Of a DNA stretch of 46,277 nucleotides, positions 24,201-31,376 are shown piece by piece. The position numbers and the translations under genes were made by a program. Source of the stretch: Nostoc sp. FACHB-110 (GTDB taxonomy: Bacteria > Cyanobacteriota > Cyanobacteriia > Cyanobacteriales > Nostocaceae); NCBI RefSeq assembly GCF_014697425.1, contig NZ_JACJRU010000054.1, positions 1-46,277 of the forward strand, read 5' to 3'. Position 1 is the stretch's first letter. Each line of letters opens with the position of its first letter. The notes beneath the pieces were generated by a model that was not told the DNA's origin, ran no database searches, and saw only the letters and a list, made by a program, of their open reading frames with translations.

Positions 24201-25007
24201 AATGTCTTTGCGTCCATGCCTAAACCACAATTTCAGGGCAGTAATTAGCGATTTTAAACAGCCTTCTACTAACCAAGTTTCGGTTATGTTGTTTGCTTGT
24301 GGATGCCGCCAAACAAATACAGGTAATTCACCGCTTGGCAGGTGTGGCCCATTGCCGCCTCTAGTGGCAGATGATAACCAAATGTACTTGCCATACTTTA
24401 CACGGTTGTCACTAGCTAACTGAAACCCTGTGATTTTACCACTGTTATTTACAGCTGCAATCCCAATCCCAAAAACACCCGTTAACTGTATACCTCCATC
24501 AGCCAGTATGACCCCAGCTAGTGCGGATGAAGCGTTAACTTTCTTCCCCGGATGCCAACTACAAATCCAACCTTGAGCGAGCGCAAATTCAATTTCATCG
24601 TCGGTTAAACCGCGTTCTGAGGATAGGTCACAACGATGTTTTTGATTCACTGGTAAGGCGGCAACAATACTGCGGTATTGTTCATCTCGGTCAGCTATTG
24701 GTAGTAGTCGCGCTAATTTGTGCTGTTGTTCCCTCTCGGATTGCTCACGCCGTCGTCTTTGTTCATTGATCCATTGTTGGCGTTGTTCTTGAGTCCATTC
24801 TTGGCTGTTGTCGAGTTTGAATGTGGCTGTATGCCCATTGCTGGGTTTTACACATACATAGCCATTAGCCTTTTCTCCCTTTTGGGCATCTACTAGTCCG
24901 TGACAAAAGACTGTATCATCTGCTAAAACCCGGCAGTCCCCCTTGATGTTGAAGCAGATAGGGCAAGGATTATTTCTGTTAGTGGGGATAGGGCGAGTAT
25001 TAAGCAT
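21246..25007 (-). CDS. Plasmid replication protein, CyRepA1 type (primase-helicase)
   Basis: 1253 aa, in the size range of cyanobacterial CyRepA1 initiators. An N-terminal zinc-finger-like cluster (Cys15, 18, 25, 35) is followed by a Toprim/DUF3854-like region (~160-330) with LVEGCLKS (Glu248) and LCPDAGS (Asp301), then a helicase with Walker A KSGLGSGKTEAL (416-422) and Walker B VDIYLDE (~497-502). The C-terminal ~250 residues are low in complexity with long Q/T-rich stretches. Strong ribosome site CACCTCCT on the plus strand (25012-25019). It would open and prime the plasmid origin. The long Q/T-rich tail may be a fast-evolving linker before a conserved end (NHYHDCWHIPM). Confidence 0.85.
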   Translation of the reverse strand: MLNTRPIPTNRNNPCPICFNIKGDCRVLADDTVFCHGLVDAQKGEKANGYVCVKPSNGHTATFKLDNSQEWTQEQRQQWINEQRRRREQSEREQQHKLARLLPIADRDEQYRSIVAALPVNQKHRCDLSSERGLTDDEIEFALAQGWICSWHPGKKVNASSALAGVILADGGIQLTGVFGIGIAAVNNSGKITGFQLASDNRVKYGKYIWLSSATRGGNGPHLPSGELPVFVWRHPQANNITETWLVEGCLKSLITALKLWFRHGRKDIQIIGAAGANWLGSINTVTESLAEVTKIVLCPDAGSLNNPLILGNYKKIIQELTSIAYSVSVAWWGQIYKEKSPDIDELDNTFLFDLITPGEFFSLADESQLQDESQDWAWRKWLKNRRYTADIVLNQPKFRFPTIPERGVVIGVKSGLGSGKTEALIELIRLSSNRAFLIGYRNNLLLQTGNRGSEVGLNIYHLQQDDGIALVADTNTHLALCLDSIHHIDGYFQGVDIYLDETVSVLLHATNGGTLKEEQGRAIAILSKALQECNRVILLDGNLADIYVDFIAKIAQKKAIKIENTAAIAPHTFKFIVGVDEDGEIKKRDKSPLIKALLCDDVIPWIASDSKDFTDRLNEILRQAGKRGYVLNKDTSGEAWAKEFLVNPNTFIQKYKPEYFIISPTAESGVSVTVKNYFTDKFTFFTGVQGTNSQHQMLFRLRDDSIPHYVFCPEKSTIRDRNNPKNYSQKAFSELLNEKILLSAILAADGNTSRMLEIIGQAISRSNNDWWALSCQLGALDNIEMNNLRKCLIYALKETGHSVEVCEWDSDNEAQAIEKAAKEVVIMRYALELHQAVEFNSLEEANQVAKSNPPKSVQRRIEKTRLLDRIPGIKESSVWDVNFIADYYLKDKEFISKQQRFYLLNNLEISKKRSEVNWYYLATNQNFFLSQAKGDSHLKIWALQQLNILQFLDGEFHKNSPAVVNLINTVRNRDDIALALNTVPKPETASKKENIEFLRFLLDSIGIKLTKPTRKLVEGVRERVYCVDKQAMQIPVRVQVLQALARKFDNYLESSAVAKVDWEQVAIVEVGEVTVTDKAATIEDETQHQPAVIAQQPTLNSQQCDIAQEKATTHQVAVDEEISILPTLQDGLTAAAKVISHQSTVNTQQLTTVESLPQVKRDEIDTHNLESTEQAQTQSQWTGLKLRLRQGLEVTGLIWGNLYREFFEKFGQAIGIAEGEPIFNHYHDCWHIPMIFSTGFRSVPHEWLEIVT

Positions 25008-25221
25008 TTGCCACCTCCTGTTGGAAGTAGCCCAGCATCAAAATTACTGAATTTTCTTGAAATTCCTTCTTATCCTGGATTTTCAGCCTATATGTCAGCC
25101 GAGGCTCATGCTGCTCAATTAAAAAATATTTATAGGTATATATTCTTTGAGCTAGAAAATTTTTCGATTTTTTATGAGCGATCGCCACCGATGCACAGGT
25201 GACGTTCTGAGTTATTGGCAT
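25000..25221 (-). CDS. Possible leader peptide before rep
   Basis: A 73-codon frame ends EVANA with TAA overlapping the rep ATG region (ATGCTTAA) and contains the rep ribosome site. Composition is unremarkable and no domain is seen; there is no clear ribosome site of its own. Coupling of a leader to a rep gene is common in plasmids, but here it is only a possibility. Confidence 0.25.
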   Translation of the reverse strand: MPITQNVTCASVAIAHKKSKNFLAQRIYTYKYFLIEQHEPRLTYRLKIQDKKEFQENSVILMLGYFQQEVANA

Positions 25222-25693
25222 CCTGAATCACTCCTTTAAAAATTTGGAGTAATCCCTCGCTGAGTATTTGGTGGAAGATGCCTTATGTGTTACGTTGAAG
25301 TCAAATATAGAAATTTATTTGGTGAGCGGTGAGAATCCGCTTTTTGGGAGCGCCTGAGAAACGCTCTGTGGCTTCGCAATAACTGGCAGTCACACCAGAA
25401 AGTCGAGGAATCACCCTTTTTTCTATCAATTTTTCGTCAACTTGTTGAAATATTAGGAAGTCCCCGACGCATCATATCTGAGCGGCAAATATTCAAGGGT
25501 CTGAATGTTTGACTTAATTTTTTTTTGAGAAGATGAGCCAGCTTGTAAGCTCTTAAAATGCTGTTTTGTGCCATATTTGTATGTCGTTATACTTAGCTGT
25601 TTGCATTCTACGGGATTAGTTGCTCAGGTCTTGTTGGCATCTAGTTAAATTTTTCAACTTTGTAACATTAAGAATTGCGATCGCTCCTTGGGG
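25222..25693. other. Non-coding region upstream of rep
   Basis: About 470 bp with no supported gene. Likely carries the rep promoter. No iterons or clear dyads recognised, apart from a T8-9 run near 25520. Confidence 0.4.
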
Positions 25694-25969
25694 TTAGGAA
25701 GTGCGCTCTCTAGTTACCGCCTCCTTTTTTCTAGCTCTACGTTGATTTTTGTTGATTAATTCCCAATCACCAAAGTATTTGATATAAGCTGACAAATCCT
25801 CTGGGGGTAGGGATTTATGAAAATCCCTAAGACTGGCTGTAAAGCCTGTAGGGTAAGTTTCTCGAAATTGGCGGCGAAAGTTAAGATATCCTGCCCAGTC
25901 TCTGGCTGATATCATTGCGGCCATTGCTTGAAAAAACTGCTCCTTGGTTAATGTTTGAGATGCAACCAT
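25694..25969 (-). CDS. Hypothetical 91-aa protein
   Basis: 91 aa with a coherent helical pattern (TKEQFFQAMAAMISARDWAG, FRRQFRETYPTGF, KSLPPEDLSAYIKYFGDWE) and a basic tail (NKNQRRARKKEAVTRER). Cyanobacterial plasmid genomes often carry such small proteins; the family is not recognised. ATG 25969 is the only good start. Lies alone between the rep promoter region and the Uma2 genes. Confidence 0.6.
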   Translation of the reverse strand: MVASQTLTKEQFFQAMAAMISARDWAGYLNFRRQFRETYPTGFTASLRDFHKSLPPEDLSAYIKYFGDWELINKNQRRARKKEAVTRERTS

Positions 25970-26113
25970 GTTAAAAAATGCGATCGCCTTAAGGTTAGAA
26001 CAATTAACTAATAAAAGAAAAAATAAGAAACCGATTGAGTAACATACTGTTAAACGTAAGCGCAGTACGGAGTGTAGGAGACAGATTGGCTCATCCTCAA
26101 TGCGTTATCGCAC

Positions 26114-26788
26114 CTATGTTACTGGATTGGCAGATTGAAAAATCTGTTCAGCAGTCAAAGCCAAGTCGGGAAAAGTTAGCGATTCGATGCGCTCCCCGTT
26201 TCGGAATTGCTTAACTTGGTATTCCCCTTCAATTAACGAGTAAATCGAGATAGTTGGTTGTTTAGGATTACCAATGAATTTTTTCCCACCCAAAGCCGCA
26301 TAATCTACAATCCAGTATTCAGGGATGCCAATAGCTTCATACTGACCAAGCTTGGTGAAGTAGTCATCACGCCAGTTTGTGAGGCAGTGCGTTGGACGGG
26401 TTTCCCGGCTTGAAGCAACTGCCGTGCTGACAACTTCTATAACTAATGGGATTGATGATGACTGACTAACTGTTGATTTATTTCTCCATTTTGGTTCATT
26501 GACTAAGTTGAGGCGATTCAACAACAGTACGTCAGGCAAGAAAGCAGATTCACCTTCATTTGATTGAACAAACCCCATTTTAGGAATGTCATAGGGCTTT
26601 GAAAGACGGGCGCACTCCAGCAGAATTTGCTTGATTAAGAATGCAATCAGTAATTCATGATCACCTGTTGGTGGTGGCATTTGCTTGATAAATCCATTAT
26701 GCAGTTCGTAACGTAACTGTGTTGAATTAGCAGGATACCAGTCTAGAAACTGGTCAACAGTAACAGTAGTTGGTAGCGACTGAACCAT
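26114..26788 (-). CDS. Uma2 family (DUF820) putative endonuclease-fold protein, with insert
   Basis: 224 aa. Contains the Uma2 core: RYELHNGFIKQMPPPTGDHE, PDVLLLNR, IPLVIEVVST, GIPEYWIVDY. The family has a PD-(D/E)XK nuclease-like fold (Asp of PDVLL, Glu of IEVVS) and is greatly expanded in cyanobacteria; function unsettled. About 15 residues (AVASSRETRPTHCLT) between VVST and NW are absent from its sibling at 26951 and are encoded by a repeat-derived insert (26377-26421). Separated from the sibling by 160 bp. Confidence 0.85.
   Translation of the reverse strand: MVQSLPTTVTVDQFLDWYPANSTQLRYELHNGFIKQMPPPTGDHELLIAFLIKQILLECARLSKPYDIPKMGFVQSNEGESAFLPDVLLLNRLNLVNEPKWRNKSTVSQSSSIPLVIEVVSTAVASSRETRPTHCLTNWRDDYFTKLGQYEAIGIPEYWIVDYAALGGKKFIGNPKQPTISIYSLIEGEYQVKQFRNGERIESLTFPDLALTAEQIFQSANPVT
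26377..26421 (-). repeat. In-frame small repeat insertion in a Uma2 gene
   Basis: Coding strand reads about 45 nt including CAAGCCGGGAAACCCGTCC and AACGCACTGCCTC, a dispersed repeat type I recognise from Nostoc genomes. It adds 15 residues (SSRETRPTHCL core) relative to the sibling Uma2 gene and keeps the frame. Confidence 0.7.
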
Positions 26789-26950
26789 TCATCTACCTCT
26801 TTTGGTTAAGGCTTTACAAAATCTCTTTTACTGATTTAATGCCTTGGTTACATCTTTGAACTAGCAACCATCTTTTAGCTTCAGGTTCCAGCGCCGGCAT
26901 AATCCGGAAGTTTAGAACATCCGCCCATTCAATCAGTAGTCGTTGTATTG

Positions 26951-27571
26951 TCATGATGTGAGACTGGTGGCTTGAAAAATCTGCTTGGCGGTTAAATTCA
27001 ATTCCGGGAAAGCAGGCGAGACAATGCGATCGCTGCCTCTAAATTGAGTAACTTGGTATTCAGCATCGATTAATACATAGATAGATATAGTAGGCTGTTT
27101 GGGGTTGCCAGTGAACTTTTTAGCGCCTAGACCGAGATAATCTACAACCCAGTATTCAGGAATTCCAATACTTTCATACTTACCCTGTTTTGTGTAGTAG
27201 TCATCATCCCAGTTGGTACTAACTACCTCAACTACTAAGGGAATTGATGCTGCTTGGCTTACAGTTGATTCTTTTTTCCATAGCGGCTCATTCACTAAAT
27301 TAGGGCGATTGAGTAATAGGACATCTGGGGAGTAGGCAGATTCTGACTGAGTTGGTTTAACAAGCGCAGTTTTGGGGATTATGTAAGGTAAATTTAATCG
27401 GTCAAATTCTACTGTTAGTTTTCTTGCTATAAAACCAACAACGTCTTCATGATCTCCCACTGGTTGTGCCATTTCAACAATTACGCCATCATGTAATTCG
27501 TATCTTCCGCCTTCGGGCCGCCACGCTGCAAAATCTTCAAAGGTTACTAGTTTACGTAAGGCTTGAGTCAT
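26951..27571 (-). CDS. Uma2 family (DUF820) putative endonuclease-fold protein
   Basis: 206 aa. Same core as its neighbour (GGRYELHDGVIVEMAQPVGDHE, SPDVLLLNRPNL, IPLVVEVVSTNW, GIPEYWVVDY) without the insert. The two genes are clearly tandem paralogues, with shared NPKQPTISIY and LTAKQIFQ ends. Start ATG 27571 is followed by TQALRKLVTFEDF. Confidence 0.88.
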   Translation of the reverse strand: MTQALRKLVTFEDFAAWRPEGGRYELHDGVIVEMAQPVGDHEDVVGFIARKLTVEFDRLNLPYIIPKTALVKPTQSESAYSPDVLLLNRPNLVNEPLWKKESTVSQAASIPLVVEVVSTNWDDDYYTKQGKYESIGIPEYWVVDYLGLGAKKFTGNPKQPTISIYVLIDAEYQVTQFRGSDRIVSPAFPELNLTAKQIFQATSLTS

Positions 27572-27785
27572 AATTTATTGCCTTCAGTAGTCGTTTCGCT
27601 CATGCCGTCTTTTCGTTCTCCTATTTCATATTCCCGCTTCAATTATTTTGGCAATCTCCTGACTTCACAATGGTTTACGGAAGAAAGAAAAAGTACGAAA
27701 TAATGTGCCTAACAATTAGTTACATGGGCTTGTACTAAGGGTTATGGGAGCCATTACTGTTCACCATAGTTGCTCGGTCGAGCCT

Positions 27786-27962
27786 TCACGATGCCAACCG
27801 CTTTTTCAGTTCTGCCTCAAGTTGCTCATCATTATTTACTACTACTCGTCCCGGTTTCGATCTAATGATGCTCAGAAAATGCTGAAATGCTTCTTCATCT
27901 TGGGGATTTGCTTTAACATATTCCCGCAATTCTTTTTCAGACAAATTTAAATATTCACTCAT
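27786..27962 (-). CDS. DUF6887-like small acidic protein
   Basis: 58 aa: MSEYLNLSEKELREYVKANP, then QDEEAFQHFLSIIRSKPG. This pattern (SEKELREYVKANPQDEEAF) is typical of a small cyanobacterial family usually encoded beside a DUF6888 partner; such pairs look like toxin-antitoxin genes, though function is unproven. Its ATG overlaps the stop of the upstream partner (ATGA at 27959-27962), so translation is coupled. Confidence 0.7.
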   Translation of the reverse strand: MSEYLNLSEKELREYVKANPQDEEAFQHFLSIIRSKPGRVVVNNDEQLEAELKKRLAS

Positions 27963-28135
27963 CCGATTATCTCCTCTCCATTACTCAGAATTTCTACTTC
28001 GATTGTTTCCCCTATCAAAACTACAATTCTGCTTGTTCTGGTATTGAATCTCACTAATTCTATATTCCGTAGCAGATTGCTAGCTCGAACGCATAACCGA
28101 AAAAATGCTTTTAGTTGTTCTATCGTCGGTTCCAT
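27959..28135 (-). CDS. DUF6888-like small protein
   Basis: 58 aa: MEPTIEQLKAFFRLCVRASN, then NIELVRFNTRTSRIVVLIGE. Matches the pattern of the partner family (N-terminal MEPT, RLC, LVRF..RT..I..L.GE). First gene of the two-gene unit. Confidence 0.7.
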   Translation of the reverse strand: MEPTIEQLKAFFRLCVRASNLLRNIELVRFNTRTSRIVVLIGETIEVEILSNGEEIIG

Positions 28136-28181
28136 AAGGCGATCGCCTGTGTTTTGGCTTGTTACTGTTCTGGCGTGTTGG

Positions 28182-28370
28182 TCATGTTGACCTCTCCTGT
28201 TCTAATTTCCTTTGTTCTGCTGCTTTTAAAATCAGCTGCCTGCATAGCTGGGTAATAGGGATAAATTCAGATTTTGCCCAATCCTCTAAATAACGGAAAT
28301 CTTCATCCTCAAACCTAATTTGTACTTTTGGCTTACTAGAAGGCATGACGCTAGGTAATTTACTTAGCAT
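28182..28370 (-). CDS. Small ribbon-helix-helix-like protein
   Basis: 62 aa, or 54 aa from an internal ATG (28346). KPKVQIRFEDEDFRYLEDWA followed by IPITQLCRQLILKAAEQRK fits a short strand-helix-helix DNA binder of the CopG/Arc type. Direct repeats of GTGAACCTCTT lie 35 bp upstream of the start, in keeping with autoregulation. Confidence 0.55.
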   Translation of the reverse strand: MLSKLPSVMPSSKPKVQIRFEDEDFRYLEDWAKSEFIPITQLCRQLILKAAEQRKLEQERST

Positions 28371-28404
28371 CTATTATCCACCAGAAAACACTTGTGTCTA
28401 CTTA

Positions 28405-28435
28405 GTGAACCTCTTGCTTGACAGGTGAACCTCTT
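28405..28435. promoter_or_regulatory. GTGAACCTCTT direct repeats 20 bp apart
   Basis: Two perfect copies (28405-28415 and 28425-28435) exactly 20 bp apart, i.e. about two helical turns on the same face; a partial third (GTGAACAGAG) near 28464. Located in the divergent gap between the RHH-like gene and the plus-strand cassette. Confidence 0.55.
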
Positions 28436-28666
28436 AGACACTATATTAACAGCTAGAACAGCAAAGTGAACAGAGTTTAAACACAAAACCAATACAACGA
28501 CTATCCAGCCGAGTGAGCAAGCGCAGTTAAAACAATGTTCTTAGTGAGTTGGCTAATCTTTGCATGGTATTTGCGTAAATAATCCGTCAATGCGCGTCAG
28601 CATTTATCTGTTCAGTGATTGCTCAACGCCTGTCAACGTTTAACGACCGTCAAAGATGCCCAAATA

Positions 28667-29029
28667 ATGAAACTTGCCAGCACAGGAATAACGTTTGATG
28701 CTCCCATTTTTCTGGAGTATCCCAGCACCAAAACAGACCTTGCAATTTTGATGGAGGTATCACGTACCACCTTAGTCAGTTGGGACAATATAGCCTACTG
28801 GAATATTGACGACTACCGCCAAGATTACCCACTAATCAACGAATCTGAGCGCGATAGACAATGCCCTTTAACCCCTTATCAAGCTTGGTGTGTAGCGCGT
28901 GTTGGTAAGGTAATGTCCATCTTTCGTAAGAAAGAGCGAGTAGAGCGTTATATCGCCAGTCACAAGAACGAATTTTCTAAATACGAATATCGCAAACAAG
29001 CGCAAAAAGTTTATCCCATAGGAGCTTAA
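28667..29029 (+). CDS. Hypothetical protein, possible HTH
   Basis: 120 aa from ATG 28667; a TTG at 28619 would lengthen it. TDLAILMEVSRTTLVSWDN resembles a helix-turn-helix, followed by YWNIDDYRQDYP and a basic C-terminus (RKKERVERYIASHK). First gene of a plus-strand cassette running to 34079. Perhaps its regulator; family not recognised. Confidence 0.55.
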   Translation: MKLASTGITFDAPIFLEYPSTKTDLAILMEVSRTTLVSWDNIAYWNIDDYRQDYPLINESERDRQCPLTPYQAWCVARVGKVMSIFRKKERVERYIASHKNEFSKYEYRKQAQKVYPIGA

Positions 29030-29032
29030 ATC

Positions 29033-29716
29033 ATGGCGCGTAAGTCCACAAAAGCCACTGCAACCACAGCAACTATGCCAGAAGTAGACACAATTACAGT
29101 TGTCACCGCCGCCGCTAAACTGCACATGGCAACAGACGACTTTAGAATCAAATACCTGAAAGACCGTTATCCCGCCAATTACCAAACCATATCAGCAATT
29201 TCAGAAGCAGAATTTCAGGTAATTTCAGAGGGCATTCAGCCAGCATTGCCAGCCACAAAACAGCCACAATTGCCAGCACACGCTGAAAATTTAGAAATCG
29301 CTGAAACCCCCACATTGCAAGCATCACAAACAGCCACAGAAAAACCACAAAATGCCCCTATAGTACCCCAGACTTCACAGCAACAGTTAACCAATCCTAC
29401 TCAGCCCCTAACACCCAATACTGGCTTATCTCTAGTTGAGCAGTTAGCAAAACAGGCAACTGAAGAAATCGCCGCCGTCGATGCCATCGCTCAAGTTAAA
29501 AACCAGTTGATTTTGAATAACTTGGCTATTCGCCAAACTGAGTTAACAGAAGCTATCAACCAAAACTGGCAGTATCAAAAGCATGAATATTTGGGAGCGA
29601 TTAAAGATTTAGCAAGCCTCGGTAAACAACCTGTAGAAGTTACCCCCGACGAAACCGACTTGCACCAAGAAATCGACGCGATCATTGATGAACTGGGGAA
29701 GAAACTAATTGTCTAG
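29033..29716 (+). CDS. Hypothetical 227-aa protein of the 28.7-34.1 kb cassette
   Basis: 227 aa. Lysine/threonine-rich start (ARKSTKATATTATM), a short folded piece (TAAAKLHMATDDFRIKYLKD), a long low-complexity Q/T/P middle (about residues 70-130), and a helical C-terminal half (AIDAIAQVKNQLILNNLAIRQTELTEAI in part). AGGAG precedes the ATG. Starts 3 bp after the previous gene. No family recognised; the disordered linker suggests a scaffold. Confidence 0.6.
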   Translation: MARKSTKATATTATMPEVDTITVVTAAAKLHMATDDFRIKYLKDRYPANYQTISAISEAEFQVISEGIQPALPATKQPQLPAHAENLEIAETPTLQASQTATEKPQNAPIVPQTSQQQLTNPTQPLTPNTGLSLVEQLAKQATEEIAAVDAIAQVKNQLILNNLAIRQTELTEAINQNWQYQKHEYLGAIKDLASLGKQPVEVTPDETDLHQEIDAIIDELGKKLIV

Positions 29717-29795
29717 TAGCTGCTTTGGTTTTACCCTTCGATTTACTCAACCGATTGCTAGAGAAGATTTTCAAACTATTTCAGGACTCTTAGCT

Positions 29796-29993
29796 ATGAA
29801 TACTCAACCATTGTCAGAGCTAGTTGAACAGTCACAACAGCTATTAGCCCAAATTAGACAGCATCCACAGTTTAAAATTTTGCGCTTTGACTGTGACGTA
29901 ACTGTGGGTGACGTGAGCCAATTTTTTAACACTCTCCAATACTCAAGCACTGGCTTGGATGTATCTAGCCTCGAAAGTTTCAACAATGAATAA
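29796..29993 (+). CDS. Small hypothetical protein
   Basis: 65 aa from ATG 29796; a TTG form from 29709 would overlap the preceding gene by 8 bp. PLSELVEQSQQLLAQIRQHP and FKILRFDCDVTVGDVSQFF look folded. Family unknown. Confidence 0.45.
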   Translation: MNTQPLSELVEQSQQLLAQIRQHPQFKILRFDCDVTVGDVSQFFNTLQYSSTGLDVSSLESFNNE

Positions 29994-30061
29994 GCGATCG
30001 CCCCTCCGACCAAGAAAGTGCGATCGCTTATCAACCACAAACCAAAAAAGGATTGTTTCAA

Positions 30062-30184
30062 ATGAAAATTGTAGCTGCATTTTTAACAGTTGCCATCACT
30101 TTGGCAACTGTTCAATCTTCTATTGCTTGCTGTAATTACGCCAAAACCAGCGACACCATAGCAGTCACAGCAACCGCTCCATAG
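30062..30184 (+). CDS. Tiny secreted peptide
   Basis: 40 aa with a classic signal-peptide shape: MKIVAAFLTVAITLATVQ followed by SSIACC; the residual tail is only NYAKTSDTIAVTATAP. AGGA (30050-30053) lies 8 bp upstream of the ATG. Could be an exported peptide or lipoprotein-like anchor. No family recognised. Confidence 0.5.
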   Translation: MKIVAAFLTVAITLATVQSSIACCNYAKTSDTIAVTATAP

Positions 30185-30212
30185 AGGTAGTAGTAGATAA
30201 AGCTCAACATTA

Positions 30213-30239
30213 AAAGCCCTCAAATTGTCTGAGGGCTTT
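30213..30239 (+). terminator. Intrinsic terminator-like hairpin
   Basis: AAAGCCCTCA (30213-30222) pairs with TGAGGGCTTT (30230-30239), 7-nt loop, GC-rich core, ending in TTTAAC. Separates the first part of the cassette from the 30294 gene onward. Confidence 0.6.
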
Positions 30240-30293
30240 AACAGCTTCGAGAAATGCAATAGCAAGCATCAGGTATTTTTCAATCCTACCAAC

Positions 30294-30485
30294 ATGGACA
30301 ATGACTTAAATCGCCAAATTGAGAACGCTAAAACCGATGAAAGCGAACTCAACGAAGTTTTAGAAAAATACGACCTAGATGAGCAATTAGCGCGGGAATT
30401 TAGCGACATAGACAAAGCATTTCGCCAACTAGAAATTCGATATCAATCCTTAATCAACGCTCGTAAGTTTTTAAACAATGGCTAA
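30294..30485 (+). CDS. Small acidic coiled protein
   Basis: 63 aa from ATG 30294: DNDLNRQIENAKTDESELNE, then DLDEQLAREFSDIDKAFRQLE. Highly charged helix. Overlaps the next gene by 8 bp. Function unknown. Confidence 0.5.
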   Translation: MDNDLNRQIENAKTDESELNEVLEKYDLDEQLAREFSDIDKAFRQLEIRYQSLINARKFLNNG

Positions 30486-31143
30486 AATCGATACTACTAA
30501 AGCAGCTGCTCAAGCCGTAGCTGAAAAACTGGCCAGAGGTAAAGGCGCGACTACTTCAACCACTACCAGTCCCGCCGCCGCTACTGCTACTAATCCCATA
30601 GATAAGCGCGTCCCTGGCTTATTAAATGTCACTCCTGAAACGCTACCAGTAATGATTCCAGCGTTTCACCCTGACAAATATCATATTGCTGATCCCCTCA
30701 ATCCTCCTGAGAACTTACCCCAAGCTACAGAAGCCCAATTAGATAAAGGGATGAAACTCTATGAAGGTGCTACCAGAGCGTTAAAACTCACAGGTGCAGC
30801 ATTAGACCTAACCCGTGAAAAATTTACAGTAGTGGGTAAACACGCCAAAGCTTTTGGTGCTGGTATCCAAGCCGCTACAGAAATTGAGAAGGTCAGAGGT
30901 AATTACCTTGACTACCTAAATCAAAAAGAAATTACCACCCAGAAATCAGTAACTCTTGATGTTAGTCAAGCTAAAACTACCACTGATACAAACATTGCAG
31001 TTTATAGCAAGGATGAACTTACCCAGAAACTAAAGCAAGCCGAATTAAAAGCCGAAGAATTGCGACTAAAAACTGTTGAGACTGAGGGTAAATTATCCAG
31101 TTTTAAAGCACAGTTAGGCGATTATATAGAGGTAAAAAAATGA
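30478..31143 (+). CDS. Hypothetical 221-aa helical protein
   Basis: 221 aa. N-terminal Ala/Thr-rich (KIDTTKAAAQAVAEKLARGK), a middle motif VPGLLNVTPETLPVMIPAFH, then helices (KGMKLYEGATRALKLTGAAL) and a C-terminal coiled coil (KLKQAELKAEELRLKTVETE). The stop overlaps the next start (ATGA at 31140-31143). It probably belongs to the same complex as the ATPase downstream; family not recognised. Confidence 0.6.
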   Translation: MAKIDTTKAAAQAVAEKLARGKGATTSTTTSPAAATATNPIDKRVPGLLNVTPETLPVMIPAFHPDKYHIADPLNPPENLPQATEAQLDKGMKLYEGATRALKLTGAALDLTREKFTVVGKHAKAFGAGIQAATEIEKVRGNYLDYLNQKEITTQKSVTLDVSQAKTTTDTNIAVYSKDELTQKLKQAELKAEELRLKTVETEGKLSSFKAQLGDYIEVKK

Positions 31144-31376
31144 AGAAAACTACTAACAAATACCTGGAAAATTTATTACCAGATGAAATTGATTCATTAA
31201 AAGCTTCAATGAATCAGCTTAATTATGAAGTAGAGGGTGATTCAGAAGATTGGGCAACAGAGTTAGGTAAATTATACGTTTCACGTTATGGCTACCCTAG
31301 TGATTATGATACGTATTTTGAGATTGGAAGTAGCTTAATTTACTACTTCAAAAAGTCGGAGGAGCAATCTAAATGA
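31140..31376 (+). CDS. Small hypothetical protein
   Basis: 78 aa, acidic (LLPDEIDSLKASMNQLNYEVEGDSEDWATEL in part). ATGA overlaps both upstream and downstream, so it is made as part of a coupled set with the ATPase. No motif recognised. Confidence 0.55.
   Translation: MKKTTNKYLENLLPDEIDSLKASMNQLNYEVEGDSEDWATELGKLYVSRYGYPSDYDTYFEIGSSLIYYFKKSEEQSK

Noticed and set aside
27744..27950. 68-codon plus-strand frame.
   Set aside because: Lies antisense to the well-supported 27786-27962 gene.
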